This document shows positions 10,409 through 20,277 of a stretch of 64,000 nt of DNA, piece by piece; within the stretch, counting starts at the first letter, position 1, and every line of letters starts with the position of its first letter. The notes beneath the pieces were generated by a model. That model ran no database searches. It had not been told where the DNA came from and worked only from the letters and a program-made list of their open reading frames with translations. A program made the position numbers and the translations under genes. The DNA comes from Diaphorobacter caeni (GTDB lineage Bacteria > Pseudomonadota > Gammaproteobacteria > Burkholderiales > Burkholderiaceae_C): positions 372,001 through 436,000 of the forward strand of contig NZ_JADKYZ010000001.1 in the NCBI RefSeq assembly GCF_015354245.1, written 5' to 3'.

Positions 10409-13400
10409 ATGTCATCTCTTGAGGCTGTCAACGCTTCGGTCACTGATTGGACACACGGCGAGCAGGACCTGGGTCCTCTCGCTTGGGTGTTGGACGAACT
10501 GCGCAAATCACTGGACGGTACGGTCAAGTCCATGCGCCGTTTCGTGCGCGACGCGGAAGTCGCGCGCGACTCCGATCTTGCTTCTCTGGACGTCAGTCCG
10601 CTGCGCATGGCGCGTCAGCAGATCCACCAGGCCAGCGGTGCGCTGGAAATGGTGGGCATGGCGTCGCCCGCGCTGATCCTGCGCGCGCTCGAATCGGCGG
10701 TGCAGAAATATGTGCAGCGCCCCGAGCTCTGCACGGACGATGCGGCGAACACCATCGAGCGCGCGAGTTTCGCGCTCATCGCCTACCTGGAGAGCGTGCT
10801 CTCGGGCAAGCCGGTGTCCGCCGTGACGCTGTTCCCGCAGTACCGCGAGGCGCAGGCGCTCAATGGTGTGGAGCGTGTGCATCCGGCCGATCTGTGGCCG
10901 GTGGAGCGCCGCTTCCGCGAGCCAGAATTCACCATCGACGTGCCGCCGCAGGGCTACGACGCCGAGGCGCGGGCCAAGCTCGACAGCGCGGTGCTGCGCA
11001 TCATCAAGAGCGGTGACCAGGCCGCGGACGCCGAGCTGCTCAAGCTCTGCCAGGGCTTTGCCGCTGGCGAGTCGGATCGCCAGATCCGCGCGTTCTGGAA
11101 GATCTGCAGCGGTTTCTTCGAAGCGCTGGTGGCCAGCCTGCTCAAGCCCGACGTCTATGTGAAGCGCGTGGCCTCGCGCGTGCTGCTGCAGTACGCGACG
11201 CTCGCCAAGGGCGACCGCACGGTGGCCGACCGTCTGGTGCATGAACTGCTGTTCTTCTGCGCCCAGGCCAAGTCGCCACAGACGCCACAAGGCCCCGCCC
11301 ATCTGCCGCTCACGCCGGTGCTGGACGCCGTGCGCCAGGCCTTCGGTCTGCAGCAGTACACGCCCGTTGACTACAACGTCGCGCGCTTCGGTCTCTACGA
11401 CCCGACCGTGCTGGTGCAGGCGCGCAAGCGCATCGGCACCGCGACCGAAACCTGGTCGGCGCTGGCAGGCGGTGACCGCAACAAGCTCAAGCCGTCGGTG
11501 GACCAGTTCAGCCTGGTCTGCGATTCGCTGCGCAAGCTCCATCCGGGCAGCGAGCCTCTGGCCGCCGCGCTGATGAACGCGGTCGAGAAGACCGCGCAAT
11601 CGGGCGAACCTCCGGCACCTGCGCTCGCCATGGAAGTGGCCACCGCGGTGCTGTATCTGCAGGCCTCGTTCGAAGAACTCGACGTGGCGCAGGAGCACAT
11701 GGGCGAGCGCGCCAAGCGCCTTGCCGAGCGTCTGGACGGCGTGGTGGCGGGCGGAGACTCCGAACCCCTCGAGCCCTGGATGGAGGAGCTGTACCGCCGC
11801 GTCAGTGACCACCAGACCATGGGCAGCGTGGTCGACGAACTGCGCGCGACCCTCGGCGACGCCGAAAAGTCTCTGGACCAGTTCTTCCGCACGCCGGAGG
11901 ACGTCTCCGTTCTGAACAATGTGCCCGGACGTCTGGGCCAGATGCGCGGCGTGATGTCGGTGCTCGGTCTCGACCAGGCATCGCATGCGGTCGTGCACAT
12001 GCGCGATACGGTCGAGCGCCTGATCGTCGGTGGCGTCACCGAAGAAGAGCGCCCCGCGGTGTTCGAGAAGCTCGGCAACAGCATGGGCGCGCTGGGCTTC
12101 CTGATCGACATGCTGAGCTACCAGCGCGCGATGGCACGCAAGCTCTTCGTGTACGACGAAGCACAGGGCGAGCTCAAGCTCGTGATGGGGCGCGCCAAGC
12201 GTCAACGCGCGAGCGATCAGCCCGAAACGGCGGGCGCCGTGGTCGACGCGCGCGGTGGCGCTCCAGTGCCGCAAGCCGAGGCAGCCACGCCAGTGGGCGC
12301 GCTGCCCGTCGCTGAACCTGTCGCGGAGGTTGAACCCGCCACGTCGCAGGAACTGCAGACGCTGGGCTTTGATACCGAACTCGACAACGGCGCTCTGGCG
12401 CCCATCGATTCGCCGGTCACGATCGCCGTCGAACCGATCCAGCCTCCCGCTTCCGCTCCGTTGCCCGCACCGGAAGATGAAGACGACGAGCTGCTGCAGA
12501 TCTTCCTGGAAGAGGCGCGCGAAGTCATCGGCAACGGCACGGCCGCCGTCGATGCGCTGCACCGCGCTCCAGCCGATCTGAGCGAGCAGACCACGCTGCG
12601 CCGCGCGTTCCACACGCTCAAGGGCAGCTCGCGCATGGTCGGCCTCAACGCCTTCGGCGAAGCCGCCTGGTCGATGGAGCAGATGCTCAACGCCTGGCTG
12701 GCCGAGCAGAAGCCCATGCAGCCCGATCTGCTCACGCTGGCGCAGGAATCACTGTCGGCATTCGGCCGCTGGGTGGACGACATCGCAGCCGGTACCGCCG
12801 CATCGTGGAGCCCGCAGCCCTTCGTCACTTCGGCCGACGCGATGCGCACCGAAGGCCGTCTGGTGCCTCTGGTGCTGGACGTCGAACCTGCGGTCGCGCC
12901 AGTCGAGCCAGCCGCTGCGCCGCCCGAAGCACCCGTCTCCATCGAGCCCGCGCTCGAAGAGGGGCTGTCTCTGTCCGTGGACGAGATGCTGCCCGTGTCG
13001 GTGCCCGCGCCGCTTGAGCCCGCGTCGGACCTCACGTTTGACCTGCCCGAGCTGAGCGATGAGCCTGCTCCAGTCGTTGCACAGGCCGAGCAGGATGCCC
13101 ACGCGCCGCTCGACTTCAGCCCGACGATTCCGTTCGAGCTGGAACCGGCCGATCACGCCGCACTGGCTCCGACGGCTGCGGTGACTCCGCTGCTCGACGG
13201 CGATGCAGCGCAGGAAATCGACTTCGCTGAATTCGAGCAGGCGCTCAAAGCCGACAAGGCACTGCAGGCACCAGTGCATGTGGCGAATCTCGAGCCGCAC
13301 GAGCTGCCGACCATCGCCTCCGTCGTGGGTTCGGACGAGCCCAGCATTCTCGACCAGAAGCTTGAGGCGCGCGCCCACGGCACGCAGCCCGAAGCGAAGG

Positions 13401-16400
13401 AAGAACCCGCTCCGGTGGCGCTCGAGCTGCCCGATCTGGAGCTGCCGCCGGTCGCCGAAGTGCCCGAGGCCCAGGAGCTCTCCGTTGCCGAACTCGAGGA
13501 CTTCGGCTTCGAGAACGCGCCAGCCCTCGTGCCCGAGCCGCCTGCTGCGGAGCAGCCCGCCGTCGCGACGGATCTGACCGGCAAGCATGCCGAATTCTTC
13601 CCGATCGGCGAGGTCGAGGCAGAGTTCGTCAACGACATCGAAGAGCCCACGCCTGAGCCCGTCGAGCCCGAACCATTGGCCGACGTGGAATCCGTTCCGC
13701 AGTCGTTCTCGGACTTCGTGTTCGAGGCGACGCCGCCCGTGGCCGAAGAAGTGCCCGAGCTGCAGGAAGTGGCCGAAGAAGTTGAAGAAGCTGAAAAGGT
13801 CGAAGTGCCCGAGGCGGAGCAGGTGGTCGCTGTCGAGGATTCGACCAAGGTCATCGGATCGCTGCGCATCTCGCTGCCGCTCTTCAACGTCTATCTGAGC
13901 GAAGCCGAAGAGTGGTCGCAGCGCCTGATCAACGATCTGCAGTTCTGGAAGCAGGAACAGGCCGACAAGCCGGTTCCCGAGTCCGCGATTGCACGCGCGC
14001 ATTCGCTGGCGGGCAGTTCCGCCACCGTGGGCTTCACGGCCCTGAGCGAAATGTCGCGCCTGCTGGAGCACACGCTGCAGCATGTGCAGCCACAGCAGTT
14101 CGGCGTGCCCGCGCAGATGGACGTGTTCCTGGCCGTGGCCGAAGACATCCGCCGTCTGCTGCACCAGTTCGCTGCCGGTTTCCTCAAGGAGCCGAATGCG
14201 CAACTGCTGACCCAGCTGCATGAGATTCTCGACACCGACGTCATCAGCGGCATGGCGCCGCTGGGTGACGAAGAGGGTGAGGACGATGCCGCGACTGCGG
14301 TGCCGGAGGCCCCGCACCAAGAAGACGCCGAGCCGGTGTCCTTCGCTGCGGAAACCGCGGTCGCGCCGCTGCTGCCGGTCGAGGAAGCGCCAGTCGTCAC
14401 GCCCGAGCCCGTGCGTGGCTATGTGGCTCCGGCGCTGTCGATTCCCGTGCCGCAGATGGCCGTGGACACGAGCCCAGTCGCCAAGGCGTCGGGCACCCAC
14501 CACGATGACGACATCGATGCGGTGGACGTGATCGACCCCGATCTGTTCCCGATCTTCGAAGAAGAAGCCATCGAGCTGCTGCCCGTGCTGGGCGGTGCGC
14601 TGCGCCAGTGGTCCATGCAGCCCGACAACCTCACGGCCCGCAGCGAACTGCTGCGCGCGCTGCACACCCTCAAGGGCAGTGCGCGTCTGGCCGGTGCGAT
14701 GCGTCTGGGCGAAATGGCCCACCGCATGGAAACCGACGTCGAGCACATCGACAAGGACTCCGCGCACACCGACGACATCGAGCCGTTGCTCGGCAAGCTC
14801 GACGCGCTGCAGGAGTCGCTCGATACGCTGCGCGACGTGGGTGCACAGCCGCTGTCCGAAGCCGTCGCGGTGACGACGGCCGACGATGTGGTGGCCGTCG
14901 TTCCCGTGGCCGAAGTGGCGCAGGCCGCCGAGCCCGAACCCGCTGCCGCACTGCAGCCGCTGGAAACCGCAGCCACGCAGATCACCATGCCGCCAGCGGT
15001 GCCCGCAGGCCCCGTGGCGCGTCCGCTCACGCTGCAACTGGCGAGCACGCGCGCCCATGCCGGTCAGTCCGTGCGTGTACGCTCGACGCTGCTGGACCGC
15101 CTGGTCAATCAGGCCGGTGAGGTGATGATCGCGCGTTCGCGTCTGGACGTGCGTCTGGGCCAGATGCGCAGCTCGCTCAACGACCTGACGGGCAATCTGG
15201 AGCGTCTGCGCCAGCAACTGCGCGACATCGAAGTGCAGGCCGAGTCGCAGATGCAGTCGCGCATGGCGCTGTCCAAGGAAACGGCAGCCGGCTTCGATCC
15301 GCTCGAGTTCGACCGCTTCACCCGCGTGCAGGAACTCACGCGCATGATGGCCGAGTCGGTGAACGACGTGGCGACCGTGCAGCGCAACCTGCAGCGCGCG
15401 ATGGAAGGCGCGGAAGACGATCTGATCAGCCAGGGCCGCCAGGCGCGTGAGCTGCAGCGCGATCTGCTGCGCACCCGCATGGTCGAGTTCGACAGCATCT
15501 CCGAGCGCCTGTATGCGCTGGTGCGTCAGTCGTCCAAGGAAACCGGAAAGCAGATCAAGCTGGACATCGCCGGTGGCTCCATCGAAATGGACCGGGGCGT
15601 GCTTGACCGGATGACGCCCGCGTTCGAGCATTTGCTGCGCAACTGCGTGAGCCACGGCATCGAAGCTCCGGAAACCCGCGTCGCTGCGGGCAAGTCGGCC
15701 AGCGGCACAATCCTCGTGACCGTGCGCCAGGACGGCAACGACGTCGCGGTCGAGTTCCGCGACGACGGCGCGGGCCTGAACGTGGGCCGCATCCGCGAGA
15801 AGGCCATCGAGCGCAATCTGATCACCTCCGACATGCCGGTGAGCGACGTCGAAGCCGCGAACCTGATCTTCATGCCCGGCTTCTCCACCGCCGCCGAAGT
15901 GACCGGCCTGTCCGGCCGCGGCATCGGCATGGACGTGGTGCGCACCGAGGTGAACGCCCTGGGCGGTCGCATCGAGACCACCACCACGGTGGGGCAGGGT
16001 ACGGCGTTCCGTCTGGTGCTGCCGCTGACCACGGCGGTGACGCAGGTGGTGATGCTGCGCGCAGGCAACCTCTCGATCGGCGTGCCCGCGAGCCTGGTGG
16101 AAGTCGTTCGCCGCACCACGGCGCAGGAACTGGCCACCGCCTACAGCACCCAGCAGTTCGAGGAAGGCCACGAGAACCTGCCGTTCTTCTGGTCCGGCGC
16201 GCTCCTGCAATCGTCGATCCGCAGTACCGAAGCCAACGCCAAGATCCGTCCTGTCGTGATCCTGCGAAGCGCCGCACAGCGCATCGCGATGCACGTGGAC
16301 GAAGTGCTGGGCAACCAGGAAGTCGTGGTGAAGAACCTCGGCCCGCAGCTGTCCCGTCTGCCCGGCATGGCCGGCATGTCGGTGCTCGCCTCCGGTGCCG

Positions 16401-16978
16401 TGGTGCTGATCTACAACCCGGTGGCGCTGGCCAACGTGTTCGGTGCCCGAGTCCAGGAGGCGACCAAGGCCGCCCAGCTCGAAGCCGAAAAGGCCGCCGC
16501 CGCCAAGGCGGAAGCGGGCGAACAAGCTGCAGCGGCAGCCGCAGCGTCCGGCACGCCGCTGGTCACATCGCACATTCCGAGCGCACCGCAAGTGCCGCTG
16601 GTGCTGGTGGTCGACGACTCCATCACCGTGCGCCGCGTGACCCAGCGCCTGCTGCAGCGCGAAGGCTACCGCGTGAGCATGGCAGCCGACGGCCTGCAGG
16701 CTCTGGAGCGACTCCAGGAAGAGCGCCCCACGGTCGTGCTCTCCGACATCGAAATGCCGCGCATGGATGGTTTCGACCTGGCGCGCAACATTCGTGCGGA
16801 CGAGCGGCTCAAGGGGTTGCCGATCATCATGATCACCTCGCGCATCGCCGAGAAGCATCGCGAGCATGCGATGGAGCTGGGGGTGAATCACTATCTGGGC
16901 AAGCCATACTCGGACGAGGAGCTGATGGGCTTGGTGCATCACTATGCTCGTCTTGAAGCGGAAGCTTTTGTGGGCTGA
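10409..16978 (+). CDS. chpA: ChpA, hybrid chemotaxis histidine kinase of the Pil-Chp system
   Basis: This 2189-residue CheA-type hybrid kinase phosphorylates PilG and PilH. At least three histidine phosphotransfer domains can be seen by their active-site motifs: His735 in FHTLKGSSRMVG, His1198 in HSLAGSSATVG and His1419 in HTLKGSARLAG. They are separated by long Ala/Pro/Glu-rich linkers. Then come a dimerisation region, the ATPase N-box near residue 1744, SGRGIGMDVV near 1836, a CheW domain, an Ala/Lys-rich hinge and a receiver with Asp2113 in SDIEMPRMDG. The N-terminal 650 residues probably contain further degenerate Hpt domains. A terminator follows 20 bp after the stop. Confidence 0.93.
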   Translation: MSSLEAVNASVTDWTHGEQDLGPLAWVLDELRKSLDGTVKSMRRFVRDAEVARDSDLASLDVSPLRMARQQIHQASGALEMVGMASPALILRALESAVQKYVQRPELCTDDAANTIERASFALIAYLESVLSGKPVSAVTLFPQYREAQALNGVERVHPADLWPVERRFREPEFTIDVPPQGYDAEARAKLDSAVLRIIKSGDQAADAELLKLCQGFAAGESDRQIRAFWKICSGFFEALVASLLKPDVYVKRVASRVLLQYATLAKGDRTVADRLVHELLFFCAQAKSPQTPQGPAHLPLTPVLDAVRQAFGLQQYTPVDYNVARFGLYDPTVLVQARKRIGTATETWSALAGGDRNKLKPSVDQFSLVCDSLRKLHPGSEPLAAALMNAVEKTAQSGEPPAPALAMEVATAVLYLQASFEELDVAQEHMGERAKRLAERLDGVVAGGDSEPLEPWMEELYRRVSDHQTMGSVVDELRATLGDAEKSLDQFFRTPEDVSVLNNVPGRLGQMRGVMSVLGLDQASHAVVHMRDTVERLIVGGVTEEERPAVFEKLGNSMGALGFLIDMLSYQRAMARKLFVYDEAQGELKLVMGRAKRQRASDQPETAGAVVDARGGAPVPQAEAATPVGALPVAEPVAEVEPATSQELQTLGFDTELDNGALAPIDSPVTIAVEPIQPPASAPLPAPEDEDDELLQIFLEEAREVIGNGTAAVDALHRAPADLSEQTTLRRAFHTLKGSSRMVGLNAFGEAAWSMEQMLNAWLAEQKPMQPDLLTLAQESLSAFGRWVDDIAAGTAASWSPQPFVTSADAMRTEGRLVPLVLDVEPAVAPVEPAAAPPEAPVSIEPALEEGLSLSVDEMLPVSVPAPLEPASDLTFDLPELSDEPAPVVAQAEQDAHAPLDFSPTIPFELEPADHAALAPTAAVTPLLDGDAAQEIDFAEFEQALKADKALQAPVHVANLEPHELPTIASVVGSDEPSILDQKLEARAHGTQPEAKEEPAPVALELPDLELPPVAEVPEAQELSVAELEDFGFENAPALVPEPPAAEQPAVATDLTGKHAEFFPIGEVEAEFVNDIEEPTPEPVEPEPLADVESVPQSFSDFVFEATPPVAEEVPELQEVAEEVEEAEKVEVPEAEQVVAVEDSTKVIGSLRISLPLFNVYLSEAEEWSQRLINDLQFWKQEQADKPVPESAIARAHSLAGSSATVGFTALSEMSRLLEHTLQHVQPQQFGVPAQMDVFLAVAEDIRRLLHQFAAGFLKEPNAQLLTQLHEILDTDVISGMAPLGDEEGEDDAATAVPEAPHQEDAEPVSFAAETAVAPLLPVEEAPVVTPEPVRGYVAPALSIPVPQMAVDTSPVAKASGTHHDDDIDAVDVIDPDLFPIFEEEAIELLPVLGGALRQWSMQPDNLTARSELLRALHTLKGSARLAGAMRLGEMAHRMETDVEHIDKDSAHTDDIEPLLGKLDALQESLDTLRDVGAQPLSEAVAVTTADDVVAVVPVAEVAQAAEPEPAAALQPLETAATQITMPPAVPAGPVARPLTLQLASTRAHAGQSVRVRSTLLDRLVNQAGEVMIARSRLDVRLGQMRSSLNDLTGNLERLRQQLRDIEVQAESQMQSRMALSKETAAGFDPLEFDRFTRVQELTRMMAESVNDVATVQRNLQRAMEGAEDDLISQGRQARELQRDLLRTRMVEFDSISERLYALVRQSSKETGKQIKLDIAGGSIEMDRGVLDRMTPAFEHLLRNCVSHGIEAPETRVAAGKSASGTILVTVRQDGNDVAVEFRDDGAGLNVGRIREKAIERNLITSDMPVSDVEAANLIFMPGFSTAAEVTGLSGRGIGMDVVRTEVNALGGRIETTTTVGQGTAFRLVLPLTTAVTQVVMLRAGNLSIGVPASLVEVVRRTTAQELATAYSTQQFEEGHENLPFFWSGALLQSSIRSTEANAKIRPVVILRSAAQRIAMHVDEVLGNQEVVVKNLGPQLSRLPGMAGMSVLASGAVVLIYNPVALANVFGARVQEATKAAQLEAEKAAAAKAEAGEQAAAAAAASGTPLVTSHIPSAPQVPLVLVVDDSITVRRVTQRLLQREGYRVSMAADGLQALERLQEERPTVVLSDIEMPRMDGFDLARNIRADERLKGLPIIMITSRIAEKHREHAMELGVNHYLGKPYSDEELMGLVHHYARLEAEAFVG

Positions 16979-16998
16979 TTCTTCTTGGCCTCATCTGG

Positions 16999-17030
16999 AA
17001 ACCGCGAGTTTTGCCGCTCGCGGTTTTTTT
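16999..17030 (+). terminator. Intrinsic terminator after chpA
   Basis: A perfect 10-bp stem (AAACCGCGAG / CTCGCGGTTT) with an 8-base loop runs directly into a T tract. It ends the pilG-chpA transcription unit. Confidence 0.9.
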
Positions 17031-17045
17031 GTTTGTGTGCTGGGG

Positions 17046-17556
17046 TTGAGGGCGGAGGCCGGGAGTTCCGCCCGGCGGCGGAGTAACTTTTTGGTCTTGC
17101 CCAAAAAGTCACCAAAAATGCGTTTTTGAATACCCGCGGCAGAACTCACTTCGCGCTTCGCGCTCCGTTCGGGCAACCGCCGCGAGTCAGTGTTTTCACA
17201 AGAGGAATGTTCGGCACTTCGCTTCGCTCGTGCCGCGCATCTCGCGACTTCGCGAGATGCTGGGGTGCCAGCGCTGCGCGATTTTTGATTTGCTCGCTGA
17301 ATCAACGTCACTCAAAAGAGCAGCGGGCATGGGTCGTCCAACCCAACTTTGCAAGCACCCCGGCACGAGCGAAGCAAAGTGCCGCAGCACCTCTTATTGA
17401 ACATCTAGCTCGCGGCGGTTGTCCGAGCGGAGCGACGCAGTCGCGCAGCGAGTTCTGCCGCGTGACCCCGAATTAGAAAGCGCGTTTTGGATTACTTTTT
17501 GCGCGCAAGCAAAAAGTGATTGCCCCGCCGGGGGCAGTCCCGGCCTCCGCCCTCAA
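17046..17556. repeat. Roughly 510-bp near-palindromic intergenic element
   Basis: Nearly all of this 511-bp non-coding stretch is an imperfect inverted repeat. The outer arms (17046-17120 and about 17475-17556) match on opposite strands, beginning with TTGAGGGCGGAGGCCGGGA. The middle arms (about 17142-17188 and 17409-17462) match through CGCGGCAGAACTC and CAACCGCCGCGAG. The inner arms (17211-17240 and 17356-17385) share CTTCGCTCGTGCCG. A small perfect hairpin, GCATCTCGCGA/TCGCGAGATGC, lies near 17238-17261. No transposase or convincing protein is present. It could be a MITE-like or REP-type element, or a long RNA hairpin. Confidence 0.8.
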
Positions 17557-17674
17557 AAAGACCCCCACAACAAAACAACCCACCCCAAGCGAGGGGACAA
17601 AAGAGGGGAGAGCAAGAACCCCCCATCACCCCCGTTCCCGAGTCAACTCCCGGAGCACCGGTAAAATACCGGCC

Positions 17675-18274
17675 ATGCCTCTAGACCCCGTGCCCATGAA
17701 CCTGACGAACCACTTCCTGATCGCCATGCCGGGCATGGAGGACTCGTCATTCACCAAGAGCGTCATCTACCTGTGCGAGCACACGGAGAAAGGCGCTCTG
17801 GGCCTGATCATCAACAAGCCCTCCGACATCAATCTGCAGGGCCTGCTGGCCAAGGTGGATCTGTCGCTCGGGCGCGATGACCTGACGGACGAGCCCGTGT
17901 TCCAGGGCGGTCCGGTGCAGACCGAGCGCGGCTTCGTGCTGCACGATCCGATGGTCGCTTCGAACGAGGAAAAGAGCGAATCGGCCTATGCGTCCACCAT
18001 GCAGATCGATGGCGGGCTCGAGATGACCACTTCCAAGGACGTGCTCGAAGCGCTTTCCACGGGCGCCGGTCCGCGCCGGGTGCTGGTCACGCTGGGGTAT
18101 TCGGCCTGGGGTGAAGGGCAGCTCGAATCCGAGCTGGCCGAGAACGCCTGGATCACGGTGAGCGCCGACGAGCGCATCATCTTCGATACGCCCGTCGAGC
18201 AGCGCTACGACCGTGCGCTGTCGCTGCTGGGGCTGCAATCGTGGATGCTCACGCATCAGGCCGGGCACGCCTGA
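17675..18274 (+). CDS. yqgE: YqgE/AlgH family protein
   Basis: This is the UPF0301 (YqgE/AlgH) protein, about 200 residues, of uncertain biochemical role. Family blocks are LTNHFLIAMPGMED at the start, CEHTEKGALGLIINKP, the FQGGPVQTERGFVLH segment and GYSAWGEGQLE. I took the ATG at 17675 after CGGAG; an internal ATG at 17696 is equally possible. It sits 12 bp upstream of ruvX, an arrangement conserved across many proteobacteria, where the pair is usually cotranscribed. Confidence 0.9.
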   Translation: MPLDPVPMNLTNHFLIAMPGMEDSSFTKSVIYLCEHTEKGALGLIINKPSDINLQGLLAKVDLSLGRDDLTDEPVFQGGPVQTERGFVLHDPMVASNEEKSESAYASTMQIDGGLEMTTSKDVLEALSTGAGPRRVLVTLGYSAWGEGQLESELAENAWITVSADERIIFDTPVEQRYDRALSLLGLQSWMLTHQAGHA

Positions 18275-18286
18275 TCGAGCGGCGGC

Positions 18287-18709
18287 ATGTCAGTGACCGA
18301 TCAGCAACCCACCGTTCCGGCGCAGTTCCAATCCTTTCTTGCTTTTGATTTCGGGCTCAAGCGCACCGGAGTCGCCGTTGGCACGCGCATGCTGCGCAGC
18401 GCCTCGCCGCAGGGCACGATCAAGGCCGAGGGCGAGGCCGCGCGCTTTGTCCAGGTGGCTGAGCGCATCCGCGAATGGCAGCCCGACGCGCTGGTGATCG
18501 GCGTGCCGTATCACCCCGATGGCGCGCCGCATGAGAACACCGCGCGTGCGCTCAAGTTCGGGCGTCAGCTGCGTGGCCGCTTCGGCCTGCAGGTCTTTGA
18601 AGTGGATGAGCGCTACAGCACGACCGAAGCCATCGCCTCCGGGGCGAAGGACGCGGACGCCGCGTCGGCCTGCATCATCCTTGAACAGTTTCTGAGGAAT
18701 CTTCCATGA
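18287..18709 (+). CDS. ruvX: RuvX (YqgF) Holliday junction resolvase-like / pre-16S rRNA nuclease
   Basis: This RNase H-fold nuclease (140 residues) is needed for final 5' processing of 16S rRNA in enterobacteria and was earlier proposed to act as a Holliday junction resolvase. Motifs are FDFGLKRTGVAVG with the first metal-binding Asp, VIGVPYHPDG, the DERYSTTEA block with Asp/Glu, and a terminal Asp-rich segment DADAASA. Its stop overlaps the pyrR start by 4 bp. Confidence 0.92.
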   Translation: MSVTDQQPTVPAQFQSFLAFDFGLKRTGVAVGTRMLRSASPQGTIKAEGEAARFVQVAERIREWQPDALVIGVPYHPDGAPHENTARALKFGRQLRGRFGLQVFEVDERYSTTEAIASGAKDADAASACIILEQFLRNLP

Positions 18710-19284
18710 GCAGCAACGCTACTTCGACACCGTCCGCAACACCGGGCTCCACCTCGACGACGACCGCCGCTGGCGGTCATCTCACATTGGATGCCGAGGC
18801 GCTGTACCGCGAACTGCTGCGCGGCGTGCGCAGCATGCGCGGCGCCAACACCCATCTCGCCGGCGTCGCCTCCGGCGGCATGTGGCTGGCGCAGCGTCTG
18901 CAGAAGGATCTGGGGCTGGATGGAGAGGCGGGCGTGCTGTCTTCCGCGCTGCACCGTGATGATTTCGCAAGCCGCGGTCTCGCATCGAGCACCAGCTCGG
19001 TGCTGCCGTTCGACGTGAACGGTGCCGACATCATCCTGCTCGATGACGTGCTCTACACCGGCCGCACCGTGCGCGCCGTGATCAACGAACTCTACGACTA
19101 CGGTCGTCCCGCCTGCGTGCGTCTGGCGGTGCTGGTCGATCGTGGTGGCCGCGAGCTGCCCATCGAAGCCGCATTTGCGGCGGCGCGTGTGGCGCTGCCT
19201 GCCAACCAATCGCTGTCGCTTGCGCGTGTGCAGGACAGCGGTGCATTTTCTTTCGAAGTCAAAGTCAAAGACAAAGAGGTCTGA
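18706..19284 (+). CDS. pyrR: PyrR, pyrimidine operon regulator / uracil phosphoribosyltransferase-like
   Basis: This 192-residue protein has a phosphoribosyltransferase fold with the PRPP loop [15 protein letters not shown] and the N-terminal [14 protein letters not shown] region. In Bacillus PyrR attenuates pyr mRNA when bound to UMP; in proteobacteria its role is less clear. A Thr/Ser-rich stretch of about 20 residues precedes the domain. It overlaps ruvX and is followed 2 bp later by pyrB, which places it in a pyrimidine operon. Confidence 0.88.
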   Translation: MSSNATSTPSATPGSTSTTTAAGGHLTLDAEALYRELLRGVRSMRGANTHLAGVASGGMWLAQRLQKDLGLDGEAGVLSSALHRDDFASRGLASSTSSVLPFDVNGADIILLDDVLYTGRTVRAVINELYDYGRPACVRLAVLVDRGGRELPIEAAFAAARVALPANQSLSLARVQDSGAFSFEVKVKDKEV

Positions 19285-19286
19285 CG

Positions 19287-20249
19287 GTGCTTTACAAGCG
19301 CAATCCCCAACTCAACAAGAACGGTGAGCTGATTCACCTGCTCTCCACCGAAGGTCTGCCCAAGGACATCATCACGCATATCCTGGACACGGCTTCCAAC
19401 TTCGTGAGTGTCAACGACCGCGAAGTGAAAAAGGTCCCGCTGCTGCGCGGCAAGAGCGTGTTCAATCTGTTCTTCGAGAACTCCACGCGCACGCGCACCA
19501 CGTTCGAGATCGCGGCCAAGCGGCTCTCGGCCGACGTGTTCAATCTCGACATCGCGCGCAGCTCGGCGAGCAAGGGCGAGTCGCTGCTCGACACCATCGC
19601 CAACCTGTCCGCAATGGCGGCCGACATCTTCGTCGTGCGCCACAGCGAGTCGGGCGCGCCGTACCTGATCGCGCAGCACGTTGCGCCGCACGTGCATGTG
19701 GTGAACGCCGGTGACGGCCGTCACGCGCACCCCACGCAGGGGCTGCTCGACATGTACACGATCCGCCACTACAAGAAGGATTTCTCCAACCTCACCGTGG
19801 CCATCGTCGGCGACGTGCTGCACTCGCGCGTGGCGCGCTCGGACATCCACGCGCTCACCACGCTTGGCGCGGCCGAGGTGCGCGTGGTGGGTCCGCGCAC
19901 GCTGGTGCCATCCGATCTTTCGCAGATGGGCGTGAAGGTCTTCCACAGCCTCGAGGAAGGCATCAGGAACTGCGACGTGGTGATCATGCTGCGCCTGCAG
20001 AACGAGCGCATGAGCGGCGCGCTGCTGCCATCGAGCCAGGAGTATTTCAAGAGCTTCGGCCTCACGCCGGAGAAGCTGCGTCTGGCCAAGCCCGACGCCA
20101 TCGTCATGCATCCGGGGCCGATCAACCGTGGCGTGGAGATCGACTCAGCCGTGGTCGACGGGCCGCAGGCCGTGATCCTGCCGCAGGTGACCTTCGGCAT
20201 CGCGGTGCGCATGGCGGTGATGTCCATCGTCGCGGGCAACGAAGCGTGA
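19287..20249 (+). CDS. pyrB: Aspartate carbamoyltransferase catalytic subunit
   Basis: This enzyme joins carbamoyl phosphate and aspartate, the first committed step of pyrimidine synthesis. The 320-residue protein has the carbamoyl-phosphate motif [20 protein letters not shown], and the C-terminal [11 protein letters not shown]. The GTG start at 19287 lies two bases after the pyrR stop. The dead dihydroorotase homologue downstream (28 bp) probably forms a complex with it, as in Pseudomonas. Confidence 0.96.
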   Translation: MLYKRNPQLNKNGELIHLLSTEGLPKDIITHILDTASNFVSVNDREVKKVPLLRGKSVFNLFFENSTRTRTTFEIAAKRLSADVFNLDIARSSASKGESLLDTIANLSAMAADIFVVRHSESGAPYLIAQHVAPHVHVVNAGDGRHAHPTQGLLDMYTIRHYKKDFSNLTVAIVGDVLHSRVARSDIHALTTLGAAEVRVVGPRTLVPSDLSQMGVKVFHSLEEGIRNCDVVIMLRLQNERMSGALLPSSQEYFKSFGLTPEKLRLAKPDAIVMHPGPINRGVEIDSAVVDGPQAVILPQVTFGIAVRMAVMSIVAGNEA

Positions 20250-20277
20250 CGGCGGGCGAGAAGGGCAAGAGAACATC

